Shown: positions 7,666-17,583, numbered from the stretch's first letter. The stretch: DNA of 64,000 bases from Paraburkholderia sp. (GCF_024281035.1 NZ_JAMXLH010000078.1:62001-126000); one strand, 5' to 3'. The notes: generated from the letters alone by a model not told the origin. A program made the numbers and translations.

Positions 7666-9672
7666 ATGAATGCGTTTCGAGCCATCGTGAACGTTATGAA
7701 ACATATTCGAATCGCAAATCGACGAGCGGTGGCCCGGCTCGCGGGTATTGCGCCGCTGCATCAAGAATCGAATACGAGCGGAGAAATCGGCCATGGCGCG
7801 CCAGATCGCCATCGCCCGGCCGTGTTCGATTTCTCGAGCGACGGTAAAGATTTTCTCCTGCACGGTCAGCCTTTCCAGATCCGCGGCGGGGAACTGCATC
7901 CCGCACGCATTCCAAGGCCCTACTGGCAGCACCGTATTCGCATGGCGAGAGCAATGGGCATGAACACCATCGCCCTCTATGTGATGTGGAACTATCACGA
8001 AGCACGCCCCGGAGAATTCGACTTTCGCAGCGAGAATCGCGACATCGAAGCGTTCATCCGTCTCTGTCGCGACGAACAGATGTGGGTGCTTTTGCGTCCT
8101 GGGCCGTACGTCTGCGCGGAATGGGATCTGGGCGGGCTCCCGCCCTGGCTTCTGGCTGAGCCGGATATCCCGTTGCGCACGGATTCGAAGACGGACCCTC
8201 GCTACATGGCAGCCGTCGCGCGCTACGTCGCCGCGCTCGCGCCGCGCATCGCACCGCTGCTCGCGGCCAACGGCGGGCCGGTGCTGATGATTCAGATCGA
8301 AAACGAATTCGGCTCGCATGGCCACAATCCGGCCTATCTCGACGAACTCTGCGCTTTATGGCGCCAACACGGTATCGACGCACCCTTCTACACGGAAGAC
8401 GGTCTCGCGCAGTTGCAGAAAAATCATTCGAATGTGCCGGGTGGCGCCATTGCACTGAGCAATGGCGACGCGCGTCAGATACACCTGGCGCGCGAGGCAT
8501 ATTCCAGCGTCCCCGTGATGGCCGGCGAAGTCTATCCGGGCTGGCTCACGCATTGGGGCGATCCCGACATGCAAGGTACTGCGTACGATCTTTCCGCGAC
8601 GCTGCACGCGTTCATGCGCGAAAGGCTGTCGTTCAACCTTTACGTAATTCACGGCGGCACGAGCTTCGGGTTTTACGCGGGCGCGAACGTGGATCCGCTC
8701 ACACTCGACTACCAGCCCGATATTACGAGCTACGACTATTCAGCGCCCATTACCGAACAGGGCGTGGCGACGCCGAAATTTCATGCGTACCGTCGCATCA
8801 TCGGATCGTATCTGCCGCCAGGATCGCCGCTGTGCGAGATTCCCGAGCCGCTGCCGACCGTGCGCCGCTCGGGCCGCCATGCACTGCGGCCGGCGCCCTG
8901 GGCATCGTTGTGGAGCAACCTGCCCGCGCCGCTGCCGCTCGATCAGACCGTCGAACCGATGCCGTTCGAACACTATGGTCAGTCGTATGGATTCGCCCTT
9001 TACCGCAAACGGCTGAATGGCTACGGCGGCGGGCGCGTGACGATCGACGCGGTTCACGATTACGCCACTGTCTTCGTCGGAGGACAGTACGCGGGCAGCA
9101 TCTCGCGCACGCGCGTGCCGCCGTCGTACGCGCAGCCAGCGCGGCTCGCCGGGCACACTTCACTGGAATTACCGCCCGCCGTGCCGGATCAGGACGGAGC
9201 CGTCCTGCTGGAGATTCTCGTCGAAGGCATGGGCCGCGTGAACTATGGGCCACATCTGGAGGACCGCAAAGGCATCATCGGCTCAGTGACGCTACATGAT
9301 CTCGCCGCGCAACCGCATACGCTCACGGGATGGGAAGTCACGCTTTTGCCGATGGATGCGGATTTTATTGCACGGCTAAAGCCTGCAAACTCGCTCGCGG
9401 AAACGGTTGAAACAGCGGAAAAGGCAGGATGGTTCTACCGGGCGACACTGGAACTGGATGCCATCGGCGACACTTACCTCGACATGCGGCACTGGATCAA
9501 GGGGCTCGTTTGGGTCAACGGACACGCACTGGGACGCTATTGGCGAATCGGTCCGCAGCAGCGGCTCTTCTGTCCGGCGCCATGGCTGAAGCCCGGTGAA
9601 AACACGATCACGATATTCGATCTACACCAGTGCGAGGCGATGCCGGTCGCATTGGAGCGCACGCTCACGTGA
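7666..9672 (+). CDS. Beta-galactosidase, glycoside hydrolase family 35
   Basis: The N-terminal half is a GH35 TIM barrel: FQIRGGELHPARIPRPYW, MNTIALYVMWNYHE, LRPGPYVCAEWDLGGLPPWLL. Likely catalytic residues are Glu214 in QIENEFGSHG (acid/base) and Glu288 in AGEVYPGW (nucleophile), counted from ATG 7666. The C-terminal part holds jelly-roll modules (GRVNYGPHLEDRKGIIG, WVNGHALGRYWRIGPQ). Total length is 668 codons. The start is uncertain: an ATG at 7696 is also possible, and homology is only clear from about residue 50. No convincing signal peptide is seen, so the enzyme is probably cytoplasmic. It converges on a GH36-like gene 19 bp downstream. Confidence 0.9.
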   Translation: MNAFRAIVNVMKHIRIANRRAVARLAGIAPLHQESNTSGEIGHGAPDRHRPAVFDFSSDGKDFLLHGQPFQIRGGELHPARIPRPYWQHRIRMARAMGMNTIALYVMWNYHEARPGEFDFRSENRDIEAFIRLCRDEQMWVLLRPGPYVCAEWDLGGLPPWLLAEPDIPLRTDSKTDPRYMAAVARYVAALAPRIAPLLAANGGPVLMIQIENEFGSHGHNPAYLDELCALWRQHGIDAPFYTEDGLAQLQKNHSNVPGGAIALSNGDARQIHLAREAYSSVPVMAGEVYPGWLTHWGDPDMQGTAYDLSATLHAFMRERLSFNLYVIHGGTSFGFYAGANVDPLTLDYQPDITSYDYSAPITEQGVATPKFHAYRRIIGSYLPPGSPLCEIPEPLPTVRRSGRHALRPAPWASLWSNLPAPLPLDQTVEPMPFEHYGQSYGFALYRKRLNGYGGGRVTIDAVHDYATVFVGGQYAGSISRTRVPPSYAQPARLAGHTSLELPPAVPDQDGAVLLEILVEGMGRVNYGPHLEDRKGIIGSVTLHDLAAQPHTLTGWEVTLLPMDADFIARLKPANSLAETVETAEKAGWFYRATLELDAIGDTYLDMRHWIKGLVWVNGHALGRYWRIGPQQRLFCPAPWLKPGENTITIFDLHQCEAMPVALERTLT

Positions 9673-9691
9673 GCGATGCCCTGACCTTGCT

Positions 9692-11656
9692 TCAAACTGG
9701 TTGCGCAAGCATGTTCAGTTCCAGCACGCGCACTTCGAACGGTGCGAGCCGCAACGGCTGCGGATGGTCAACGTCGAGCGACACGGGCAAATGTGCGGCA
9801 TCGCCGCGCCAGACATCGCGTACCGCGAACCGGCCACAGTCAAGCGCGGGCAATTCGAGGTCGCGCCGCAGATCGAGTACGAACGTCTGCGCCCGATCGC
9901 CCGGATTGCGCAATGCGACGATGCCGGATGGCGCCGACCAGGCAGCCCATCCATAGACTTCGAGTGCATCGGGTGCGCCGCCGATCCAGTGACTGTCGCG
10001 CAGCACGTCGGCCCGTGTGCGCGCCCAGCGCGCAGCCTCGGCCAGCAGGTCCCAATCGCCGCTCCGTAAAAGTGCCGGCGTCACGTAGAGCTCCTGCAGT
10101 TGCGTGCCGCATGCGAAATACGACTGCACTTCATGCCGGAATGCCGCGCCATGACGCGCATTCAGCCGCGCATGCATCTGCGCGAAGATGATGCCGTGAA
10201 GCATCAGCGAGTTCAGGGGAAAGAGCGGGCTGCGGCGCACGACATTGTGCCAGGTCTGCGCATCCCGATACGTGATCCAGCGTTCGCGCGGGTTGCCGGT
10301 ACCGGCTTCGCCATCGTCCAAACCGCCGCGCCAGATCGAATCGACATGGCGCAGCCAGAACGGTGACGGCGAGGTGCCCGTGGAGAGATTCACGAAGACC
10401 GCCGGACTCGCTGCGCGAATCTCACCGATCAAATGCATTGCCGCATCCCAGTCGCTGTCGAACTGGCTGTCCGGCATGACGCAATCGGCGTTGCCGGTCC
10501 CATCGAACTTGAAATGATTCACGCCTTGCCGGTGCAGCAGGTCCATGACCACTTCACGAAAACGACGGTAATAGTGCGGGCCGGAGAGCGCGAAACCGCC
10601 GTCGACAATTTCATAGCCGCGCTCGCGTCCGTGCGCGACGCGCGTCTCGCGCGGTGCACAGTAACCGCCCCAAGGCGACAACCATATGCCTGGCGCCGCA
10701 CCGTAGCGCGCGGTCGCCTCGCGCAGCGGCGCGAAACCAAGCGGAAATGCGGCGCTGAAACGCCAGTCGCCGCCGAGGTCGTCCCAGCCGTCGTCGAATA
10801 CGAACGAGTCGATCTGCGCGCCGCGTCGTTCATGCAGTTCCCGGCCGATAGCGCCGATGCGATCGAGCGCATCGGCTTGTGTATAAGGCGTGAGATAGCC
10901 GATGTCGTACCACGAGTTGTAGTGCAGGAAAGGCGCGTACGGCCGCGCACGGCTCGCTTCGAGATAACGGGCGAAGTCCCGGCGCAACTCGCCTGCGCGC
11001 GCCACGCCCGCTACCGCAGAAACGACGATGCGCTTGCCGCATTCGAGCGGCAAGCTGCGGCGCAGCGCGAAGCGCAGCCCCGCGCTGTCCGTCTCCACGC
11101 ATGCGAGCGGATTTTCGATGCCTAGATAGATATCGTCGACAACGCCCGGCACACCGGGATAGTCGCCACAGACATGGGCATCAGCCGCCAGCACACGCAG
11201 CATGGAAATCGCCGCAACTGGCTCATCGCGGTCCCGTGCCGCAATTTCGAGGCTCATACGCAGCCAGGCGTCACCCGCACGCATCTCCGCGCGCCACGTC
11301 ACATGCAAGCGGCGATTCCGATCGGAAAAAACCGCGGTCACGCGTAACCCCGCTTTTCGCCCTTCGAGACAGCCGGAACTGGGATCGGCCACCAGTGTTT
11401 CCGTTTGGAAAACGTCGAGCAGATCGAAATTCGCGACACCGAAAACGGCGCCGTCGGCCATCGTCAACGCGAATGGCTCCGCCAGCGGCAGTGTGCGTCC
11501 ATGCATCCGGTCAATCAGGATAAAATCGCCCGCGCGCGCCTGCGCAACGCGCCATGCAAGCGCCACGACGTTGTTGCCGAAAGTAAATGCGTCACCGCTT
11601 CGCTCGACGCGCGGCGCACCGGCGTCCGCGCTTGCCGTTTCCTGATTCGTCTGCAT
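9692..11656 (-). CDS. GH36-like glycoside hydrolase (putative alpha-galactosidase)
   Basis: A 654-residue clan-D type glycosidase. The central barrel shows FVFDDGWDDLGGDW, APGIWLSPWGGYCAPRETRV, then HFKFDGTGNADCV, where the FDG aspartate fits the GH36 nucleophile; the acid/base is probably within HVDSIWRGG. The C-terminal beta domain ends with APFEVRVLELN, a common melibiase-type ending. ATG 11656 was chosen because GGAGG stands 9 bases upstream. Substrate cannot be told from sequence; alpha-galactoside is the family default. No signal peptide is seen. It is convergent with the GH35 gene, suggesting a shared role in intracellular galactoside breakdown, but no transporter or regulator is adjacent. 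Confidence 0.78.
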   Translation of the reverse strand: MQTNQETASADAGAPRVERSGDAFTFGNNVVALAWRVAQARAGDFILIDRMHGRTLPLAEPFALTMADGAVFGVANFDLLDVFQTETLVADPSSGCLEGRKAGLRVTAVFSDRNRRLHVTWRAEMRAGDAWLRMSLEIAARDRDEPVAAISMLRVLAADAHVCGDYPGVPGVVDDIYLGIENPLACVETDSAGLRFALRRSLPLECGKRIVVSAVAGVARAGELRRDFARYLEASRARPYAPFLHYNSWYDIGYLTPYTQADALDRIGAIGRELHERRGAQIDSFVFDDGWDDLGGDWRFSAAFPLGFAPLREATARYGAAPGIWLSPWGGYCAPRETRVAHGRERGYEIVDGGFALSGPHYYRRFREVVMDLLHRQGVNHFKFDGTGNADCVMPDSQFDSDWDAAMHLIGEIRAASPAVFVNLSTGTSPSPFWLRHVDSIWRGGLDDGEAGTGNPRERWITYRDAQTWHNVVRRSPLFPLNSLMLHGIIFAQMHARLNARHGAAFRHEVQSYFACGTQLQELYVTPALLRSGDWDLLAEAARWARTRADVLRDSHWIGGAPDALEVYGWAAWSAPSGIVALRNPGDRAQTFVLDLRRDLELPALDCGRFAVRDVWRGDAAHLPVSLDVDHPQPLRLAPFEVRVLELNMLAQPV

Positions 11657-12329
11657 GAGGGCATGCCTCCGAGCCACACTGGATTGCGTGCAGTTCAAGC
11701 CGGGTACCAGGTCCGCTCCGGTCGGCAACACGCCAATGCACGCATGTTCAATACGCTAGCGCAAAGCGCGCGTGCACAACTTCAACGAATCATCACACCC
11801 TCAATACACGTAAAAAACACTGCAATTCGCACGCGTCGCGACCTTGACATCCCTGCTCGTGCCATGAGCCCGCATCTGCGCACGCTCCCATGGCGCTTCG
11901 GCTGTCGCCTTCCGGCGGCGGGCGCAGTGCCGTTTTTTGTTGCGCGTTGTTTTATCCGCCCTGCTTTCGACATTGCGAAGCGCATGGGCGCGGTCGTCAG
12001 CACAATGACGGGGCTGCTGCCATATCCTCCTTTATTCGGCATCCATGGCAATTCGTTTCAAGCGAGAAGGAGCGAGAAGTCCAATCGCTTTAATCGACGC
12101 TTCATCGCCGCTCGATCGACTAAAACCCCGCGTTACAGCGCCATTCCCCCTGGTGTCAGTACTGATTCGCACGCTGCCGCCATCCAGGCAACATTGACGC
12201 AACCACCTCGACACACGGTCCCGATTGCGGTCAGGCGCGTTCGCCTGGTACGTGTTATCTTTTTGCTAACGGAGTCGAACGCCTGAGCGCACCCGTCAAC
12301 CGAATGCCGTTATTTTCGCGAGCGTCGCC
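11657..12329. other. Gene-free stretch between the glycosidase and a hypothetical gene
   Basis: About 670 bp with no frame showing convincing codon bias on either strand. It must hold the promoter of the leftward GH36-like gene and that of the gene at 12330. A CTTTTTGC / TTATCT-like AT-rich patch near 12255-12270 is the only promoter-like sequence noticed. Confidence 0.5.
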
Positions 12330-12695
12330 ATGAGTGATGTACGCCACCGCCTAAGTCCGCGCGACCGCGTGGAATTGCTCTGCTGGCTCACCTGCGGGAG
12401 CCTCGGGGCGTACTACCTGAACGAAAGCTGGCCGAATGCGGCCTTTCACGTGCAGGCCGCGCACAAGTGGCTCGATCGCCACAGCCGCGAAGCCGACTGG
12501 CTCGCGGTTGCAAGACTCACAGCCATTGCGCAGGAGATTGCCCAGCAGCACGCGTGGTTTGTCGATGCTGCCTGGGCGCGCGACGCTGTCGAAGAGATTC
12601 TGGACACCGACGACCTCAACTATCAGGCCAAACTCGTGCTGCAGGTGCTCAAGGACTGTGAACACGCGCTGGCCGACCGCCGCCCTGCCGATTAA
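12330..12695 (+). CDS. Hypothetical protein, 121 residues
   Basis: A small, soluble, mostly helical-looking protein beginning MSDVRHRLSPRDRVELLCWL. It is rich in Trp, Leu and Ala, with segments such as AAHKWLDRHSREADWLAVARL and EILDTDDLNYQAKLVLQVL. It has no membrane segment or signal peptide. Codon use is GC3-rich like the neighbours, which supports a real gene. I recognise no family and cannot propose a function. Confidence 0.6.
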   Translation: MSDVRHRLSPRDRVELLCWLTCGSLGAYYLNESWPNAAFHVQAAHKWLDRHSREADWLAVARLTAIAQEIAQQHAWFVDAAWARDAVEEILDTDDLNYQAKLVLQVLKDCEHALADRRPAD

Positions 12696-13111
12696 GCAGT
12701 TACTCCGTTCATTCGCGCACATCCGGGCCATTAACTGGCCCGAATAAAAGTCTACGAATCATTCTCCATCATTTGATGGAGGTGTAGCGTTTCTCCCCCG
12801 GACATACTCGCATTCGCAGCGCTGGCAGATCGCTGGCGCGGTGACTCTGCGTGAGCGCTCCAATGAGACAGATTCACGCAAGTTCGTTCACCATCGCCGC
12901 ACGGTTCGCCGGTGTGGTTCCGGCAACGCCGGCGGCATCGGCATGTCGTATCGAACAGACCGCAGTCACGCCCGCATCGAGGCCGATACACAGAACAGCA
13001 AAGGCCGACATCAAGACGCCGAAGATCGTGAAGACGAGCAGACACGATTCGCAATCGCTTCGTTATCTACTATCGGAATCGCCGCAATTTCGGCGCCGCG
13101 TCGATCGGCAA

Positions 13112-13174
13112 AATCGACACAATCGGCACAATCGACACAATCGGCACAATCGGCACAATCGGCACAATCGGCAT
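13112..13174. repeat. Seven tandem copies of a 9-bp unit
   Basis: The unit AATCGGCAC is repeated seven times in tandem, with AATCGACAC variants at copies 1 and 3 and a final AATCGGCAT. The unit is a multiple of three, so every frame through it stays open and codes for a 3-residue repeat; the long frames here are therefore by-products. It lies in a gene-poor stretch from 12696 to 13381 in which I see no convincing gene. Confidence 0.9.
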
Positions 13175-13381
13175 CGCGCACGTCGATTTTCGCTGCACCC
13201 GGATCTCATCACGGGGTACGGTTTGGCGCCGTTGGTCAATTTCGCACTACGAATACTTTCCAATATTCAAGATCGGACCCGGCAGCCTCGCCAATCGCTT
13301 GTCAAGTCACAACGGAATGGAAAGCACGCACGGCAAATAACAAAACGTCAGCCTGACGCTGCCAGCATTCCACCCGAACAG

Positions 13382-13720
13382 CTACATCCGTTCGAGCCGC
13401 CGGATTGTGCCGAACTCGGCACGCGACACCGTACGAATCAGGAGCGCCATCGCTTCGCCCACGCGAGCGCGGTCGAGTTCGACATGCAGGCACGCGAGAT
13501 CGTGGCGGCGATCGATATCGATGGTATGCACGCCAAGCGCGCTGCCGAGCATGCGGTGCAGCGCCAGGCGCGCAGATTCGGCTTCGGACGTCGCCACGCG
13601 TACGATCATCTGCACGGTAAGCAGGCGTGGCGCAGCACGGCGGGACGTGTGTGGAATTGCCTTTGCAACAGGCGTGGCGACCTCATACCTCTGGAGCGTT
13701 TGCATCTGCGGGGATTGCAC
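13382..13720 (-). CDS. Small hypothetical protein with ACT-like pattern
   Basis: A 112-residue frame starting MQSPQMQTLQRYEV. The second half reads as a beta-alpha-beta pattern: LLTVQMIVRVATSEAESARLALHRML, GVHTIDIDRR, LACLHVELDRARVGEAMALLIRTV. This resembles small ACT-like regulatory or ligand-binding domains, but no specific family is recognised. The initiation site could be the internal MIVRVATSEAE. It stands alone, upstream of and divergent from the squalene/phytoene synthase gene. Confidence 0.45.
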   Translation of the reverse strand: MQSPQMQTLQRYEVATPVAKAIPHTSRRAAPRLLTVQMIVRVATSEAESARLALHRMLGSALGVHTIDIDRRHDLACLHVELDRARVGEAMALLIRTVSRAEFGTIRRLERM

Positions 13721-13988
13721 ACTGCGACTCAGGGCAGTGCATGCATTTGGTTGAACATGCAGCCAATTCTACGAAGCCAGGCGCAAAGTTCGCGTAAACA
13801 CTAACCGCACACCCGAAAAAAACACGTATTACGTTGTTATCGGGCAACGACCCGGCCAGTCATACGTGCAGCGCGTCGGGAGAACCGGGCGTGACCTGCA
13901 ACGAAAGTCTGATCGAGACGCATCCACGGCTCATCGCCTTCGTCCACGATACAATGCGGCTCTTCTTTGATCTGCCCCTTGCCGCCTC

Positions 13989-15065
13989 GTGCACGATATC
14001 TCGAACTCCAACCGGGCCTTCCTGCTCGGTCCGTTGCTAAAAGCCGTGTCCCGTTCGTTCTATCTCACGATGCGCGTGCTGCCCGCCGGCATGCGCGATC
14101 CGGTCGGCGAGGCGTATTTGCTCGCGCGCGCCGCGGACACGATCGCCGACACCTCGCTGATCCCGCCCGACCAACGCCTCGCGCTGCTGCTTTCGCTGCG
14201 CGACCGCATAAACGGCGTAACGGGAGACGATGCCGGGCTCCGGCGCATCGCCGGTGAAGTGGCGGGCCAGCAGACGCAATCGGATGAAAAGCGCCTGCTC
14301 GAATCGCTGGACGGCGCGCTCGACGTGCTCGCCCAGCTCGGCGAAACCGATCGGGCTGCCGTGCGCGATATCGTCACGACGCTCACGCAAGGCATGGAAT
14401 TCGATTTGCGCAGGTTCCCCGATGAACGTTCGGGACGCATCGCGGCGCTCGACACCCTCGACGACCTCGATCGCTACACGTATCTCGTCGCAGGCTGCGT
14501 CGGCGAATTCTGGACGACGATGACGTATCTGCACCTGCCTGGCGCATTCGATTCCGCGTTGCGCGAAACGATGTCGCAGCGCGGCGTGCGCTTCGGCAAG
14601 GCACTGCAGTTGGTGAACGTGCTGCGCGATTGCGGCAAGGATCTGCGCATCGGCCGTTGCTATCTGCCGGCCTCGATGCTCGCACCGGCGGGCCTGACCG
14701 CGGAGGATCTGTTGCAGCCCGGCGCATCGGCGCGCGCGCAAGCCATCATGTTCGAACTCGTGCGCGTCGCATTGGACCATTTCCGCGCAGCCATCGACTA
14801 TACGTTCGCGCTGCCGCGTCTTTCGGTGCGGCTGCGGCTCGCGTGCCTGTGGCCAATTCTTATCGGGCTCGAAACGCTCGAACTGCTCGTGGCGAATCAA
14901 GACTGGCTCGATCCGGCGAAGGCGTCAAAGCTCAAACGCAACGACGTCTATCGCATTCTCGCGTGTTCGACGCTCGTTGCACCTTCCAACGCGCTGCTCC
15001 GCCTGTGGTTCGGGCGGCTCATCTCGCGCATCGAGGCGCGTATCAAGACGCGGATCAAGACGTAA
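13989..15065 (+). CDS. Squalene/phytoene synthase family protein
   Basis: A 358-residue trans-isoprenyl diphosphate synthase that condenses two prenyl diphosphates head to head. Both Mg-binding Asp motifs are present: DTIAD in LARAADTIADT near residue 53 and DCGKD in NVLRDCGKDLRIGRCYLP near residue 215. The TYLVAGCVGEFWTTM block and PLLKAVSRSFYLTMRVLP near the N-terminus are also typical. Hopanoid or squalene synthesis is the likely role. It is not clustered with hpn genes here, so product identity (squalene versus phytoene) is not fixed. A Lys/Arg-rich C-terminal IEARIKTRIKT tail is seen. Confidence 0.9.
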   Translation: MHDISNSNRAFLLGPLLKAVSRSFYLTMRVLPAGMRDPVGEAYLLARAADTIADTSLIPPDQRLALLLSLRDRINGVTGDDAGLRRIAGEVAGQQTQSDEKRLLESLDGALDVLAQLGETDRAAVRDIVTTLTQGMEFDLRRFPDERSGRIAALDTLDDLDRYTYLVAGCVGEFWTTMTYLHLPGAFDSALRETMSQRGVRFGKALQLVNVLRDCGKDLRIGRCYLPASMLAPAGLTAEDLLQPGASARAQAIMFELVRVALDHFRAAIDYTFALPRLSVRLRLACLWPILIGLETLELLVANQDWLDPAKASKLKRNDVYRILACSTLVAPSNALLRLWFGRLISRIEARIKTRIKT

Positions 15066-15099
15066 AAAGGGGCGGCGCGCTGCACCGCCCCGCTCGCGC

Positions 15100-15990
15100 T
15101 TAACCCTGCCCGGCGCGATAGAGCTTGATGATCGCCGAGAAATCGAGCTTGCCGTCTCCACGGCTGCTCATCGCCTGATACAACTGCTGCGCAAGCGCGC
15201 CCATGTAGGCCGGCTGGCGCACGCCCTTTGCAGCATCGGTCGCAAGACCCAGATCCTTCAGCATCAGATCCGTGCCGAAGCCGCCCGTATAGCCGCGCGA
15301 CGAAGGCGCCGTTTCGATCACGCCCGGAAACGGGTTGTATGTGTCGGAACTCCAGCAGCGCCCCGTCGACGTGTTCATGATGCCGCCCAGCACCTTCGGG
15401 TCGATACCGAGCGATTCGCCCAGCGCCATCGCCTCCGCAACACCGGCCATCGTAATGCCGAGTACGAGGTTGTTGCAGATTTTCGCAACCTGCCCCGTGC
15501 CCGTGTCACCGCAGTGGACGATGTTCTTGCCCATCCCCGAGAGGACAGGCTTCACGCTCTCGTAGGCCGCCGCGCTGCCGCCGACCATGAAGGTCAGCGT
15601 GCCCGCCGCTGCGCCGCCCGTGCCGCCGGAAACCGGTGCGTCCACAAACGTATTACCCTGCGCCGCCGCGCGCGCCGCGAACTCGCGCGCGCTTGCGGGA
15701 TCGATCGTGCTCGAATCGATAATCGTCACACCCGGCGCAATGCCGGCCAATACGCCATCCTCCGCAGTGAGCACACCGCGTACGTGCGCGGCGGCGGGCA
15801 ACATCGTCACCACCCACTGCGCACCGCTCGCAGCAGCCTTCGGCGACGCGGCGCGTTGCGCACCGGCGTCGGCGAGCGACTGCATCGCCGGCTCGCTCAA
15901 ATCGAACACAGACAGCGTGTGTCCGGACTTGAGCAGATTCAGCGCCATTGGCGCACCCATGTGGCCCAGCCCGACAAAACCGATTTTCAT
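15100..15990 (-). CDS. mmsB: 3-hydroxyisobutyrate dehydrogenase
   Basis: A 296-residue NAD+-dependent beta-hydroxyacid dehydrogenase oxidising 3-hydroxyisobutyrate to methylmalonate semialdehyde in valine breakdown. It has the Rossmann GFVGLGHMGAPMALNLL at the N-terminus, the substrate-binding DAPVSGGTGGAAAGTL, and the catalytic-lysine segment GTGQVAKICNNLVLGI. It starts 46 bp after the mmsA stop on the same strand, so the two enzymes of consecutive steps are co-transcribed. Confidence 0.94.
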   Translation of the reverse strand: MKIGFVGLGHMGAPMALNLLKSGHTLSVFDLSEPAMQSLADAGAQRAASPKAAASGAQWVVTMLPAAAHVRGVLTAEDGVLAGIAPGVTIIDSSTIDPASAREFAARAAAQGNTFVDAPVSGGTGGAAAGTLTFMVGGSAAAYESVKPVLSGMGKNIVHCGDTGTGQVAKICNNLVLGITMAGVAEAMALGESLGIDPKVLGGIMNTSTGRCWSSDTYNPFPGVIETAPSSRGYTGGFGTDLMLKDLGLATDAAKGVRQPAYMGALAQQLYQAMSSRGDGKLDFSAIIKLYRAGQG

Positions 15991-16036
15991 GAGCGTGTCT
16001 CCCTTTTTATCCTTGCGTGGTGGCGGGGCGAGCGTT

Positions 16037-17563
16037 TCAGCGCAGGCTGATCGTCGTGTTCACGCCGTCGCTCACGGTCGCGTCATCAAACCAGCGCGCC
16101 GTGACCGTCTTCGTCTGCGTGTAGAACTGCACGACCTGCTTGCCGTACGGACCGAGATCGCCGAGTTTCGAGCCGCGCGAACCCGTGAAGCTGAAATACG
16201 GCACCGGCACCGGAATCGGAATGTTGATCCCGACCTGGCCGATATCGATCTCGCTCTGGAACTTGCGTGCAGCCGCGCCGCTCTGCGTGAAAAGGCCCAC
16301 GCCATTGCCGAACGGATTGGCGTTGACGATCGCAATGGCCTCGTCGAGCGTCGCCGCGGTCAGCACCACGAGAACCGGCCCGAAGATTTCATGCGTATAG
16401 ATATCCATGTCGGTCTTCACATTCGTGAACACCGTCGGCCCAACGAAGTTGCCTTCCTCGTAGCCCTTCACCTTCACGTCGCGACCGTCGAGCGCGAGCG
16501 TTGCGCCCTGCTTCACGCCCGATTCGATGAGCCCCAGAATGCGCGCTTTCGCTGTGCGCGACACAACGGGGCCAACATCGGTGCCGGATTCGTGGCCAGC
16601 ATTGACCTTCAGCTTTTTCGCCTTCTCGACGAGGTCGGGCACCCACTTCTGCGCGGCGCCCACCAGCACGACCACCGACGTCGCCATGCAGCGTTGTCCC
16701 GCCGCGCCGAACCCGGCGCCGACGAGCGCATTAAGCGCCTGCTCGCGGTTCGCGTCGGGCAGCACGACGGCGTGATTCTTCGCGCCCATCATCGCCTGCA
16801 CGCGCTTGCCGTGCTCGCTGCCGAGGCGATAGACATGCGTACCCACCGCGGTCGATCCAACGAACGAAATCGCCTTCACGAGTTCATGCGTGCAGATCGC
16901 ATCGACCACTTCCTTGCCACCGTGGACGACGTTGAGCACGCCCTTGGGAATGCCGGCTTCGAGCGCGAGTTCGACGAGCTGCATCGTCGAGAGCGGATCC
17001 TGCTCCGAGGGCTTCAGCACGAACGTGTTGCCGCACACGATCGCCATCGGGAACATCCACAGCGGAATCATGGCGGGAAAGTTGAACGGCGTAATACCCG
17101 CGCACACGCCAAGCGGCTGCTGCAACGTATAAGTATCGACACCGCCCGCCACGTTCTCCGCGAACAGGCCCTGCTGCAGCGAGCCGATCGAGCAGGCATG
17201 CTCGACCACTTCGAGACCGCGGAAGATGTCGCCTTCGGCGTCGGGCAGCGTCTTGCCCTGCTCGGCCGTGAGCGTCTTTGCGATGCGCGACATATTCTCG
17301 CGAATCAGCGCCTGGAATTTCAGCATGATGCGCACGCGCGCGCCGATGGGCGTGTTTTTCCACGTCGCGAAGGCGGCCTGCGCGCTGCGAACGGCTGCGT
17401 CGACTTCCTCGACGGTTGCAAACGGCACGCGCGCAAGCACTTCCTGCGTGGCCGGATTGACGATGTCACGCCATTCGCTCGTCTTCGATTCGACGAACTC
17501 GCCGCCGATCAGCAGCTTGACAGTCGAGACGTGGGCATTCGACGGCTGGGTGATTGCGTTCAT
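16037..17563 (-). CDS. mmsA: CoA-acylating methylmalonate-semialdehyde dehydrogenase
   Basis: A 508-residue aldehyde dehydrogenase converting methylmalonate semialdehyde to propionyl-CoA (and malonate semialdehyde to acetyl-CoA). Landmarks are ITPFNFPAMIPLWMFPMAI, FVGSTAVGTHVYRLGSEHGKRVQAMMGAKNHA (in two pieces) and the catalytic Cys in GAAGQRCMATSVV. These are signatures of MmsA rather than general ALDHs. It is the first enzyme gene of the mmsAB unit; a LysR regulator is divergent some 430 bp upstream. Confidence 0.95.
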   Translation of the reverse strand: MNAITQPSNAHVSTVKLLIGGEFVESKTSEWRDIVNPATQEVLARVPFATVEEVDAAVRSAQAAFATWKNTPIGARVRIMLKFQALIRENMSRIAKTLTAEQGKTLPDAEGDIFRGLEVVEHACSIGSLQQGLFAENVAGGVDTYTLQQPLGVCAGITPFNFPAMIPLWMFPMAIVCGNTFVLKPSEQDPLSTMQLVELALEAGIPKGVLNVVHGGKEVVDAICTHELVKAISFVGSTAVGTHVYRLGSEHGKRVQAMMGAKNHAVVLPDANREQALNALVGAGFGAAGQRCMATSVVVLVGAAQKWVPDLVEKAKKLKVNAGHESGTDVGPVVSRTAKARILGLIESGVKQGATLALDGRDVKVKGYEEGNFVGPTVFTNVKTDMDIYTHEIFGPVLVVLTAATLDEAIAIVNANPFGNGVGLFTQSGAAARKFQSEIDIGQVGINIPIPVPVPYFSFTGSRGSKLGDLGPYGKQVVQFYTQTKTVTARWFDDATVSDGVNTTISLR

Positions 17564-17583
17564 CTTGAACTCTCTTTGACAGG

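Noticed and set aside
11405..12286. 293-codon plus-strand frame over the start of the GH36-like gene and its upstream spacer
   Set aside because: Half of it is antisense to the glycosidase, the rest is low-bias spacer, and no family is recognisable.
12874..13011. 45-codon minus-strand frame (MSAFAVLCIGLDAGV...)
   Set aside because: It has a hydrophobic start but no ribosome site, no recognised family and no supporting neighbour, so chance is as likely.
13112..13174. Possible CRISPR array
   Set aside because: The repeat unit is only 9 bp, contiguous and without spacers, and no cas genes are present.
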